A stretch of DNA of 64,000 nt, taken from CAJXQU01 sp965223825. GTDB taxonomy: Bacteria; Pseudomonadota; Gammaproteobacteria; CAJXQU01. The first letter of the stretch is position 1. Each line of letters begins with the position of its first letter. Both the position numbers and the translations under genes were made by a program. A model generated the notes under the pieces. The model did no database searches and was not told where the DNA came from. It was given only the letters and a program-made list of their open reading frames with translations. Where the stretch lies: positions 1,364,001 to 1,428,000 of the forward strand of contig OZ245018.1 in the NCBI GenBank assembly GCA_965223825.1, written 5' to 3'. Positions 17,586 through 25,495 of this stretch are shown here, piece by piece.

Positions 17586-18830
17586 ATGGAAAACATGCCG
17601 AAAAATACTCCGGAAAAGCTGCATCGAAATCAGCCTGATCTTTACCATGATTTAATGACACCGGATGAGGTGATCAGCCTGCGTGAAGAAGTGCGAGAAT
17701 TTGCTGATAGAGAAATTGCGCCTCGTGCACAAGCTATCGGCGCGAATAAAGAAGCCATCGAAAACTTCCCGCATGATGTTTTTAAAAAAATGGCCGATGC
17801 CGGAATCTTCCGTATTCCATTTAAAGAAAATGTTGGTGGTCGTGGCTTTCAACATGCCGCAACAGCCACCGCCGTACTGATCGAAGAACTGGCGTATTAC
17901 TCGAATAGCGTCGCAGCAATTGTAGACGTGCATTGTATTCTCGCTGGTCATGCGCTGACAAATGCGTCACCTGAGTTGCAGTTGCAATATCTGACCCCAA
18001 TTTTAAATGGTGACAAAATCGCCTGTTTCGCGACGACAGAACCAGATGCCAGCACCGATCTTTCCGTACGTGTCATGCAAACCAAAGCCGAGCGTAAAGA
18101 CAGCCATTTTATTGTGAATGGTCGCAAACGTTATATCACGAATGCACCGGTTGCGGATTTCGTGGTGCTACTTTGCGTGGATGGTGAGCGCATGACCGAA
18201 TTGGTGATTGATTTGGATGCGCCGGGGGTGCGTGTCGGTAAGCCTGATCAGAAGGTCGGCAATCATGGTCAACTCACAGCAGATATCTATTTTGAGAATG
18301 TCGAAGTGCCGTTTGATCACATTGTTGGTAAAGCAGGGTCAGGTCTTAAGATCGCACTACAGACACTTACATACGGACGTATCGGCATTGCTGCCAGTGG
18401 TGTCGGCATGGCGCAGTCGGTGTTCGATCATTCCGTTAATCGTCTCTCCACGCGTAAGGCATTCGGTAAGGTAATTGGCCAGAATCAATATTGGCAATTT
18501 AAAATCGCCGAACGTGCCACTGAAATAGAAAATGCACGAAATTTATATTTAAAAGCAGCACTCAGACTCGACAGTGGAGTGGAATTCCCTGAGCCCGAAG
18601 CGGCGATGGCGAAATATTACGCCACCCAATTGGCGGGTGAATTTGCGCGCGATGGTGTGCAAATATTCGGCGGCTACGGTTATACCAGCGAGCTAGGTGC
18701 GGACGGTTCGCACTACCACGTCGAAGAAGTTTATCGCGATAGCAAAATTGCTGAAATTTACGAAGGGGCAAATGAGATCCAGAAATGGGTTATCGCGCGC
18801 ACGATCTTCGGCAAGGACATCACAGGTTAA
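17586..18830 (+). CDS. Acyl-CoA dehydrogenase inside the meta operon
   Basis: 414 residues of FAD-dependent acyl-CoA dehydrogenase. It has the N-terminal helical domain, FATTEPDASTDL (flavin/substrate beta domain) and RKAFGKVIGQNQYWQF. The catalytic base is in AEIYEGANEIQKWV (Glu about 393), so it looks active. It begins 10 bp after dmpH and ends 18 bp before dmpI, so it is co-transcribed. No acyl-CoA dehydrogenase belongs to the standard dmp pathway; it may act on an acyl-CoA from substituted phenols, but this is inference. Confidence 0.88.
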   Translation: MENMPKNTPEKLHRNQPDLYHDLMTPDEVISLREEVREFADREIAPRAQAIGANKEAIENFPHDVFKKMADAGIFRIPFKENVGGRGFQHAATATAVLIEELAYYSNSVAAIVDVHCILAGHALTNASPELQLQYLTPILNGDKIACFATTEPDASTDLSVRVMQTKAERKDSHFIVNGRKRYITNAPVADFVVLLCVDGERMTELVIDLDAPGVRVGKPDQKVGNHGQLTADIYFENVEVPFDHIVGKAGSGLKIALQTLTYGRIGIAASGVGMAQSVFDHSVNRLSTRKAFGKVIGQNQYWQFKIAERATEIENARNLYLKAALRLDSGVEFPEPEAAMAKYYATQLAGEFARDGVQIFGGYGYTSELGADGSHYHVEEVYRDSKIAEIYEGANEIQKWVIARTIFGKDITG

Positions 18831-18848
18831 TTATATAAGGGAGCATTT

Positions 18849-19070
18849 ATGCCAATTATCGAAGTGCATCTAATCGAAGGTCGAAGCGATGAGATGAAAA
18901 AGAAACTCGCAACGGCGATGACCGATGCGGTGTGTGAAAGCATCGGCGCGCCACGACAAAATGTGCGTATTTTAATCACAGAACATCGCACACAGGAATT
19001 TTATGTGGGCGGCATTACGGTGACAGAACGTGCAGCGTTGCAAAATACCAATGACGATCAAGAACAATAG
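18849..19070 (+). CDS. dmpI: 4-oxalocrotonate tautomerase
   Basis: 73 residues against the usual 62. After Met removal the catalytic residues of 4-OT are all in place: Pro1, Arg11 (LIEGR), Arg39 (NVRIL) and Phe50 (QEFYVGG). It isomerises 2-hydroxymuconate to 2-oxo-3-hexenedioate. The extra 10 or so residues form a polar tail (NTNDDQEQ). AAGGGAG precedes the ATG. Confidence 0.93.
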   Translation: MPIIEVHLIEGRSDEMKKKLATAMTDAVCESIGAPRQNVRILITEHRTQEFYVGGITVTERAALQNTNDDQEQ

Positions 19071-19099
19071 TTTGAGCAGAAAGCGTATGGAGAAAACAC

Positions 19100-20014
19100 A
19101 TGAGTAAAATTCGTTGTGCTCTAATTGGATCAGGCAATATTGGAACGGATCTGATCTATAAAATTCAACGCTCACCGGTATTGGAACCGGTTTGGATGGT
19201 GGGGATTGACCCTGAATCTGAGGGACTTTCTCGTGCACGCGACATGGGATTAAAAACCACAGCAGAGGGCGTTGATGGACTGCTTCCGCATGTGCTGGAT
19301 GACAATATCCAGATTGCATTCGATGCCACCAGTGCGTATGTCCATGCAGAAAACTCACGCAAATTAAATGAACTCGGTGTGATGATGATTGATCTGACCC
19401 CCGCAGCGATCGGTCCACTTTGTGTTCCGCCGGTTAATCTTAAAGAACACACCGATAAAGTTGAAATGAATGTGAATATGATCTCCTGTGCCGGGCAGGC
19501 GACTATTCCTATTGTTAATGCCGTATCACGAATTCAACGTGTTTCGTACGCTGAAATTATTGCGAGCTTGTCATCAAAATCCATTGGCCCAGGCACACGG
19601 GCAAATCTGGATGAATTTACTTACACAACATCGAATGCGATCTGCGTCGTTGGTGGCGCTGAAAAAGGTAAAGCATTAGCGATAATTAATCCGGCTGAAC
19701 CACCAATGATCATGCGCAATACGATTTATTGTTTAACGGATGACGCGCCAGATCACACCAAAATTACCGAGTCAATTTTAAGTATGATCACCGAAGTACA
19801 GAAATACGTTCCCGGTTACAAACTCGTGAATGGCCCCGTTTATGATGACAACAAAGTATCGGTCTTTATGGAAGTTGCCGGTTTAGGTGATTACCTTCCA
19901 ACCTATGCAGGCAATCTCGACATTATGACAGCATCGGCAGCACGCACAGCCGAAATGTTTGCAGAAGAAATATTATCAGGTCGGATTAAATTAAAACCTG
20001 TGGAGGCGGCGTAA
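19100..20014 (+). CDS. dmpF: Acetaldehyde dehydrogenase (acylating)
   Basis: 304 residues. It has an NAD-binding GSGNIGTDL at the N-terminus and the catalytic cysteine in ISCAGQATIP (Cys about 130). It converts acetaldehyde and CoA to acetyl-CoA and receives the aldehyde from DmpG through an intersubunit tunnel. The stop codon shares one base with the dmpG start (TAATG), consistent with stoichiometric complex formation. Confidence 0.95.
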   Translation: MSKIRCALIGSGNIGTDLIYKIQRSPVLEPVWMVGIDPESEGLSRARDMGLKTTAEGVDGLLPHVLDDNIQIAFDATSAYVHAENSRKLNELGVMMIDLTPAAIGPLCVPPVNLKEHTDKVEMNVNMISCAGQATIPIVNAVSRIQRVSYAEIIASLSSKSIGPGTRANLDEFTYTTSNAICVVGGAEKGKALAIINPAEPPMIMRNTIYCLTDDAPDHTKITESILSMITEVQKYVPGYKLVNGPVYDDNKVSVFMEVAGLGDYLPTYAGNLDIMTASAARTAEMFAEEILSGRIKLKPVEAA

Positions 20015-21126
20015 TGAGTCAGGTAAATCATCAAGATCAAACTAATCAACAGGGTCAAGACTTACATTCAGCATTAGCGCGTCCAGATTTACGTGGACGG
20101 AAAGTGATTTTGCACGATATGTGTTTACGCGATGGTATGCATGCAAAGCGTGAGCAGATTAGTGTCGAACAAATGATCACAGTGGCTAAAGCATTAGATG
20201 AGGCGGGTGTTCCATATATTCAGGTGACTCACGGTGCAGGCTTAGGTGGTAATTCTTTGCAACATGGTTTTGCGTTACACAGTAATGAAGAATATATCTC
20301 CAGTGTTGCGCCTTTAATGAAAAATGCCAAGGTTTCGGTATTGCTTATTCCCGGTCTCGGCACAATGCGTGAATTAAAGTCTGCATACGAAAACGGCGCA
20401 CGCAGTGTCCACGTAGCGACGCATTGCACAGAGGCTGACACGTCACCACAGCATATTGCCTATGCGCGAGAATTAGGAATGGATACGTCGGGATTTTTAA
20501 TGATGGCCCATTTAAATGATGCAAAAGGGTTAGCTGAGCAAGGCAAGCTAATGGAATCCTACGGCGCGCAAACTATTTATATCACCGATTCTGCGGGCTA
20601 TATGTTGCCGGAAGATGTGATTGATCGCGTGCTGGCTTTGCGTGATGTTTTGAAGCCAGAAACAGAAATCGGTTTTCACGGACATCATAACCTCGGCATG
20701 GGTATCGCTAATTCCATTGCCGCGATTGAAGCTGGCGCAAGTCGGATTGATGCGTCTGTTGCCGGTCTTGGAGCAGGTGCAGGCAACACACCGTTAGAAG
20801 TTTTCGCGGCCGTTTGTGAAAGAAAAGGTATTGTGACGGGCATTGATTTATTCAAAATTATGGACATGGCTGAAGACATTATCGTACCGATGATGGAGCA
20901 CATGGTACGAGTTGATCGCGAATCATTGACGTTGGGTTTTGCTGGTGTTTATTCAACATTTTTACTACATGCAAAACGTGCCGCGACACGCTTTGGTGTA
21001 CCGGCGCGGGATATTTTAGTTGAACTTGGACGACGCAAGATGATCGGTGGGCAAGAAGACATGATCCAAGATACTGCGATGAGTATGGCGAAAGATCGTG
21101 GACTCGAAATTAACGAAGTGGGTTAA
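20014..21126 (+). CDS. dmpG: 4-hydroxy-2-oxovalerate aldolase
   Basis: 370 residues of the DRE-TIM metallolyase family. HDMCLRDGMHAKR carries the catalytic Arg/Asp pair (about 39-40), and GFHGHHNLGMG holds the metal-binding histidines. It cleaves 4-hydroxy-2-oxovalerate to pyruvate and acetaldehyde. It forms the usual pair with DmpF. The N-terminus has a glutamine-rich extension of about 25 residues before the barrel. Confidence 0.95.
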   Translation: MSQVNHQDQTNQQGQDLHSALARPDLRGRKVILHDMCLRDGMHAKREQISVEQMITVAKALDEAGVPYIQVTHGAGLGGNSLQHGFALHSNEEYISSVAPLMKNAKVSVLLIPGLGTMRELKSAYENGARSVHVATHCTEADTSPQHIAYARELGMDTSGFLMMAHLNDAKGLAEQGKLMESYGAQTIYITDSAGYMLPEDVIDRVLALRDVLKPETEIGFHGHHNLGMGIANSIAAIEAGASRIDASVAGLGAGAGNTPLEVFAAVCERKGIVTGIDLFKIMDMAEDIIVPMMEHMVRVDRESLTLGFAGVYSTFLLHAKRAATRFGVPARDILVELGRRKMIGGQEDMIQDTAMSMAKDRGLEINEVG

Positions 21127-21195
21127 TTAAAAAATAAAATGTTCTGATCAATGTTTAAGTATTGCTGATCATGAGCGAAAAAAGGAATAAAAAAA

Positions 21196-21945
21196 ATGAG
21201 TAAAGAAATAGCCGTGGTCGTTGGTGCTACTGGTGCTTTCGGAACAGAAATAGTCGCTAGTTTGATCAGCGCAGGTTTACAGGTTATTGCTGTTGCACGA
21301 TCAGCCGATGGTTTGAAAAATCTGCAAGAAAAATACCCTGATGTTCAAATGTGTATTGCGGATATTTCAGATGATAGTGCCATCGAGGCGATCAAGTCTG
21401 CAGTGCAAGGTCCGGTACGGATAGTTGTACATGGGCCGGGTGTTGCCGTTGCTGGTGGCATATTAAATGCGCCAACGTCATCTCTAACTGATGCGGTCAA
21501 TATAAAAGTTGGCGGCTTATTACGATTGGTGCGTGCGGTGGATGAAAGGCTGATTGAAGGATCAAGATTGGTGGCGATCGGTGGGCATTATGGATTAGAG
21601 CCGACAGCGTATGCCGCCGCTGCAGGTGTTGCGAATGCCGCGATCTTCAGTGCAACACGTCAACTTTCATTAGCCTATGGTGAGCGTGGAATTACTGCCC
21701 ATGCGATCGCGCCGGGGCCAGCAGACACAGAACGTCTGCAACGCGTGGCACAAGATCGCGCAAAAATGCGTGGTATCACGGTTGATGAAGTGCTCGACGA
21801 AATGCGTGCAGAGTCTTCCATCAATGCGCTTACTACCTCTAAGCAAGTTGCGTGGGCGGTGACATTATTGCTTGCTCCAGAAGCAAATGCGATGACAGGT
21901 TCGACCCTCATGCTCGACTCTGGCCGTCGTCACGGTTTGCCATAA
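21196..21945 (+). CDS. SDR-fold protein lacking the catalytic lysine
   Basis: 249 residues of short-chain dehydrogenase fold. The dinucleotide loop is present (GATGAFG), as is the late IAPGPADTER motif. The active site is eroded: the usual serine region reads AIGGHYG, and the YxxxK motif reads Y-A-A-A-A, so the tyrosine remains but the lysine is alanine. It follows dmpG by about 70 bp on the same strand and is probably co-transcribed. It may bind NAD(P) without classical oxidoreduction, or use an altered mechanism. No specific substrate is claimed. Confidence 0.82.
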   Translation: MSKEIAVVVGATGAFGTEIVASLISAGLQVIAVARSADGLKNLQEKYPDVQMCIADISDDSAIEAIKSAVQGPVRIVVHGPGVAVAGGILNAPTSSLTDAVNIKVGGLLRLVRAVDERLIEGSRLVAIGGHYGLEPTAYAAAAGVANAAIFSATRQLSLAYGERGITAHAIAPGPADTERLQRVAQDRAKMRGITVDEVLDEMRAESSINALTTSKQVAWAVTLLLAPEANAMTGSTLMLDSGRRHGLP

Positions 21946-21960
21946 ATAAAGGAGAAACTT

Positions 21961-22392
21961 ATGCCTATTATGCATATTCATTTGGTCGAAGATCAGTATT
22001 CCGACGAGCAAGTCGATACGTTATTACGCGAGGCCTGTCAGGTTTATGCGGACGGTTTGGAATGTCCGATGGATCGCGTGCGTGTGTTTATTCAGATGTA
22101 TAAACTACAATATGCCGCTGTTGCTGGTGTTCCCGTTTCAGAATCGGGCACGGTCGCCGGACCGTATTTTCACTTCCTCGTGTTGGAAGGCCGATCAAAA
22201 GAACAACGTCAGAATTTATTGATCGCGTTTACTGATTTGATCGAACGCGTTTTAAACGTAGAGCGAAAAATTATTCGTGGTGGTGTTGTGCCGATCTTAC
22301 CGGAAAATTGGGGAATTGGTGGTGTACCGGCAGACGTGATGCGACAAAAAGAAATTGCAGCACGCGCACAAGCCGAACAAGCACAGCAATAA
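21961..22392 (+). CDS. Double-length tautomerase-superfamily protein
   Basis: 143 residues starting Met-Pro, so Pro1 becomes the N-terminus, the catalytic base of the tautomerase superfamily. The length fits the two-unit (beta-alpha-beta twice) subunits seen in cis-CaaD and MSAD, and the C-terminal WGIGGVPA is a superfamily motif. A short polar Ala/Gln tail ends it. It starts 15 bp after the SDR gene. It is a second tautomerase in the operon besides dmpI, with unknown substrate. Confidence 0.85.
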   Translation: MPIMHIHLVEDQYSDEQVDTLLREACQVYADGLECPMDRVRVFIQMYKLQYAAVAGVPVSESGTVAGPYFHFLVLEGRSKEQRQNLLIAFTDLIERVLNVERKIIRGGVVPILPENWGIGGVPADVMRQKEIAARAQAEQAQQ

Positions 22393-22485
22393 CGACGAAC
22401 AAATACCGGATGCATTGTTTTATCTCGTTTTTCATAAAACGTTTCTATCATAGAAAAGATTAGTCAACTTGGAAAAACTGACCCT

Positions 22486-23214
22486 ATGAATATCTTGATC
22501 ATTCACGCGCATCCAGAACCACAATCATTTACGTCGTCAATGAAAAATACCGCGATTAAAGACTTTGAAACAGCGGGGCATACCGTGGTTACCTCTGATC
22601 TTTACGCGATGGGGTTTAATCCCGTCGCCGGAACAGGTGATTTTACTGATCGACAAAAAACTGATTATTTGGTTTACGCGCTGGAACAACGTCACGGGTT
22701 TGAAAGCAAAACACTCTCAGCGGACATTCAAGCTGAGCTGGAAAAAGTCCAAGCGAGTGATCTGTTGATTTTTAACTTTCCTTTATATTGGTTTTCCGTA
22801 CCAGCGATTTTAAAAGGCTGGATTGATCGGGTGATGGTGTCGGGTTTATTTTATGGCGGAAAGCGTTTTTACGATCGCGGTGGAATGATTGGAAAACGCG
22901 CGATGTTAAGCCTGACCCTCGGTGGAAAACAACACATGTTTGGTGCGGGATCTATCCACGGTGAATTAGACATGTTACTTCGCCCACTTCAGCAAGGGAC
23001 GCTAGCGTATTGTGGCTTCTCCGTTTTAAAACCGTTCTATGGTTTTCATATTCCTTACTTACAACAGGAACAACGCGAAAAGATCATGCAAGAATATCGA
23101 ACACGCTTGAAAAACGTTTTTAATGAGACGCCGCTAGCATTTCCCAGTTTAGAAGATTTTGATGATCAGTTATATTTAGTGGATAAAAACAAACCTGTTC
23201 CAAGAGGAGAGTAG
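22486..23214 (+). CDS. NAD(P)H:quinone oxidoreductase, flavodoxin-2 family
   Basis: 242 residues. It opens MNILIIHAHPEPQSFTSS, the FMN/FAD-phosphate loop of the NQO1/ModaB/YwrO-type flavodoxin-2 family, and has FNFPLYWFSVPAILKGWID and the TLGGKQHMFG motif. Such enzymes make two-electron reductions of quinones. In this operon a role in reducing quinones formed from catechols is plausible but inferred. It begins 94 bp after the tautomerase and ends the co-directional block. Confidence 0.87.
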   Translation: MNILIIHAHPEPQSFTSSMKNTAIKDFETAGHTVVTSDLYAMGFNPVAGTGDFTDRQKTDYLVYALEQRHGFESKTLSADIQAELEKVQASDLLIFNFPLYWFSVPAILKGWIDRVMVSGLFYGGKRFYDRGGMIGKRAMLSLTLGGKQHMFGAGSIHGELDMLLRPLQQGTLAYCGFSVLKPFYGFHIPYLQQEQREKIMQEYRTRLKNVFNETPLAFPSLEDFDDQLYLVDKNKPVPRGE

Positions 23215-23258
23215 CTTTTATTCAATATTGCGCTCATTAAGCTAGCTGGCTTTGATGA

Positions 23259-23278
23259 CCCTATTGAATAGGGGTTTT
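23259..23278 (+). terminator. Weak terminator after the meta block
   Basis: CCCTAT (23259-23264) pairs with ATAGGG (23268-23273) across a 3-nt loop and is followed by GTTTT. The stem is short. It lies 45 bp after the quinone reductase stop. Confidence 0.4.
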
Positions 23279-23452
23279 ATGGGCCAGTAGTTTGACCAAT
23301 AGAGCGCTAACTACTGGGAATATTATTGAAAAGAGTAAAACAACTAGCATCCCACCACCATCAAATAAGCCCATATCAGTATCGCTTAGTGGCGTGACGA
23401 ATATAACTGAAAGAACGCATAGAAAGGTTAACGGGCCGGATAACACCACCAC
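23261..23452 (-). CDS. Possible small membrane protein or gene remnant
   Basis: 63 residues from a GTG, with two clear hydrophobic segments (LTFLCVLSVIFV and LVVLLFSIIFPVVSALLV). The frame remains open upstream to about 23540 without an ATG or ribosome site, so this may be the 3' part of a decayed gene. It does not match any family I recognise. Confidence 0.3.
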   Translation of the reverse strand: MVVLSGPLTFLCVLSVIFVTPLSDTDMGLFDGGGMLVVLLFSIIFPVVSALLVKLLAHKTPIQ

Positions 23453-23543
23453 AGTGAAAGTTCTAAGTTTGTTGAGCTTCTGATCGTATGATTTATTGAA
23501 ATATATGCATACAAAATAGGATGACGCAGGAGCAATGCCTTTG

Positions 23544-23957
23544 TTAGGTTGTTTGTTGAGTTAAACTAAACCAATTGCCTGAGTTATCTTTTCCCAGTGC
23601 TTCTATCCCATAAAATTGTTCCGTTGGTGGTTGAGTAAACTCGACGCCTTTTTTTACCAGCTCATCATACGTTTTTTGACAATTATCAGTTTTAAAAACT
23701 CCGACCCCAAATGCACCAGCTAAAATCAAGTCTCTAATTTTTTCAGCCGAATCCTTGTCAAACATTGGCCCTTCTTTTGGCTCAGCTAATACTAGCTCAA
23801 GTTCAGGCTGTGCTTTCGCGAATACTGTCAGCCAACGAAATCCGCCGTCCATTGTTATATCCATCCCAACTTCAAAACCGAGTTTTTCTGTATAGAACCT
23901 TAAGGCTTCATCCTGATCTAATACATGTACCGTTACATGAACTATAGCTTGAATCAT
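23544..23957 (-). CDS. VOC (glyoxalase/bleomycin-resistance) family protein
   Basis: 137 residues with the paired beta-alpha-beta-beta-beta modules of VOC proteins: AIVHVTVHVLDQDEALRFY at the start and WFSLTQQ at the end. The substrate is unknown; family members range from resistance proteins to isomerases. AGGAATAGAGA precedes the ATG. It is downstream of an AraC regulator on the same strand, 82 bp apart. The region has noticeably fewer GATC sites than the surroundings. Confidence 0.85.
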   Translation of the reverse strand: MIQAIVHVTVHVLDQDEALRFYTEKLGFEVGMDITMDGGFRWLTVFAKAQPELELVLAEPKEGPMFDKDSAEKIRDLILAGAFGVGVFKTDNCQKTYDELVKKGVEFTQPPTEQFYGIEALGKDNSGNWFSLTQQTT

Positions 23958-24039
23958 TCTCTATTCCTTTGTTTTTTTTGAATCAAAACTTTAACAGAAA
24001 GCACGGTGTTTCTTTTCTTCTATATTGCTGTCTTCACTT

Positions 24040-24465
24040 TTACACCTCATTGCTTTTAAAGCCAAATAAATTTTGTGCAAAGCACAGAGGGATAGATTGC
24101 ATCGGAAAGCGGTTAGGTTCAGTTGCTAAGCTCCGAAGTGTGCGACGGTATTGAGAAGGTGATATACCAACCTTTTCCTTGAAAAGAGATGAAAAGCTAC
24201 CAACACTTGAATAGCCTACCTCTGCACAGACTTCGCTTATGCTTAAATTTCCCGTTATCAACAATTTCTTGGCTTTTTCAATTCTTAGTCTAGCCACAAA
24301 TGTATTAGGTGATTCACCAAATACCGTTGTGAAGACTCTAGAAAAATGATACTGAGACATGCACGAATATTCGGCAACTTTTCTTAAACTAAATGAGTCA
24401 GTGTAGTGCTCTTGTAAGTAGTCTCGACCTAAACATATTTTTTTGTATTGGAAGTGTCTAATCAT
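24040..24465 (-). CDS. AraC-family regulator (single HTH domain)
   Basis: 141 residues consisting almost only of the AraC DNA-binding domain. The first HTH is SLRKVAEYSCMSQYHFSRVF, and the second is ISEVCAEVGYSSVGSFSSLF with the GISPSQYRR signature. There is no N-terminal sensor domain. It probably regulates the adjacent VOC gene, by position. Codon use is AT-richer than neighbours. Confidence 0.88.
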   Translation of the reverse strand: MIRHFQYKKICLGRDYLQEHYTDSFSLRKVAEYSCMSQYHFSRVFTTVFGESPNTFVARLRIEKAKKLLITGNLSISEVCAEVGYSSVGSFSSLFKEKVGISPSQYRRTLRSLATEPNRFPMQSIPLCFAQNLFGFKSNEV

Positions 24466-24729
24466 AGATTTGCATTCTTACATTTATACAATGAAACACC
24501 AATTTCAAGTGTTAAAGAAAGCTCTATTAGCTTGGCATGTATGTTTGTGCGTCTCAGGCTGCTACTAACGCCTTGCTTGGGGTACTACACCGCCTAAACA
24601 ACAACTTATTATGTTGTTAATAAGAATACCAGTATTCTTTTAACTCTCCATCTTTTGACATCGAATTGATCTAATACGACGGAAAGAATGGAACACACGC
24701 CATTGGTTGTAGATGTGGGGAATTGACAG
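24466..24729. other. Non-coding gap between AraC gene and lolD
   Basis: I see no gene. The stretch is AT-rich and contains ACTAACGCC near 24564 and CGCCTAAACAAC near 24590, which superficially resemble integron recombination sites but do not satisfy the core consensus. It marks the right boundary of the GATC-poor patch. Confidence 0.4.
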
Positions 24730-24749
24730 AAAAACTACGTTTAGTTTTT
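24730..24749 (-). terminator. Terminator downstream of lolD
   Basis: AAAAACTA and TAGTTTTT form an 8-bp stem with a 4-nt loop; read on the minus strand it ends in U residues. It lies 18 bp after the lolD stop. The stem is AT-rich, so it is modest. Confidence 0.4.
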
Positions 24750-24766
24750 TATAGAAATGAAAAAAC

Positions 24767-25495
24767 TTAATCGTTTTCGCTTAACACGCCATCTTGCAAT
24801 ACCAACACGCGATCCATTTTATTTGCCAGTTCGGTATCGTGCGTGACGATGAGTAGTGAAGTATTTTGCGTTTGGTTTATTTCGAGCATCATGTCGAAGA
24901 CGCGGTTGGCTGTTTTGCGATCCAGATTGCCAGTGGGTTCATCGGCGAGCATGCAGGCGGGGTTGGTGATCAGGGCGCGGGCGATGGCGGCGCGTTGGCG
25001 TTCACCACCAGAAAGTTCAGCGGGTTTGTGCCGGAGTCGTTGATCAAGCCCGACTTTGCCGAGCATGTCTGCGGCGAGTTGGTTGGATTCTTTGACGGAT
25101 TTTCCGCCGATCATTAACGGCATGGCGACATTTTCTAACGCGGTAAATTCGGGCAGAAGATGATGAAACTGATAGACGAAACCTAAGTGCTTATTGCGTA
25201 ATTTACCGCGCGCGGTTTCGCCCAGTTTGTGCATCGGTTGTTGGTTGATCAGCACTTCGCCTTCGGTCGGTAGATCGAGACCGCCGAGTAAATGCAGTAA
25301 GGTACTTTTACCGGAACCTGAACTGCCGACGATCGCGACGCGTTCGCCTGCGTTCAAATTCAGGTTAACACTTTTCAAAACTTCCACATCGAGCGCACCT
25401 TCTTTAAAGCGCATGCGTAAATTGCGGCAACTCAGGACGGAGGTGTTGGCTGGATGATTAGTTTCGTTCATCACTTGCGGACTCGGGTTACTCAT
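24767..25495 (-). CDS. lolD: Lipoprotein-releasing ABC transporter ATPase LolD
   Basis: 242 residues. Walker A is GSSGSGKST, the signature is LSGGERQRAAIARAL, Walker B is CMLADEPTGNLD, and the H-loop lies in VTHDTELA. It energises release of outer-membrane lipoproteins from the inner membrane to LolA. Its start overlaps the permease stop by 8 nt (both minus strand), so they are coupled. The ATG at 25495 begins MSNPSPQ; a longer frame exists upstream but lies inside the permease gene. Confidence 0.95.
   Translation of the reverse strand: MSNPSPQVMNETNHPANTSVLSCRNLRMRFKEGALDVEVLKSVNLNLNAGERVAIVGSSGSGKSTLLHLLGGLDLPTEGEVLINQQPMHKLGETARGKLRNKHLGFVYQFHHLLPEFTALENVAMPLMIGGKSVKESNQLAADMLGKVGLDQRLRHKPAELSGGERQRAAIARALITNPACMLADEPTGNLDRKTANRVFDMMLEINQTQNTSLLIVTHDTELANKMDRVLVLQDGVLSEND

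Noticed and set aside
23500..24600. attC-like sequences (GTTAGGT near 23542, CGCCTAAACAAC near 24590) that might make the AraC-VOC pair an integron cassette
   Set aside because: The opposing core sites do not pair as R''/R' halves at the proper distance, and the genes face against the possible orientation. No integrase is in view.
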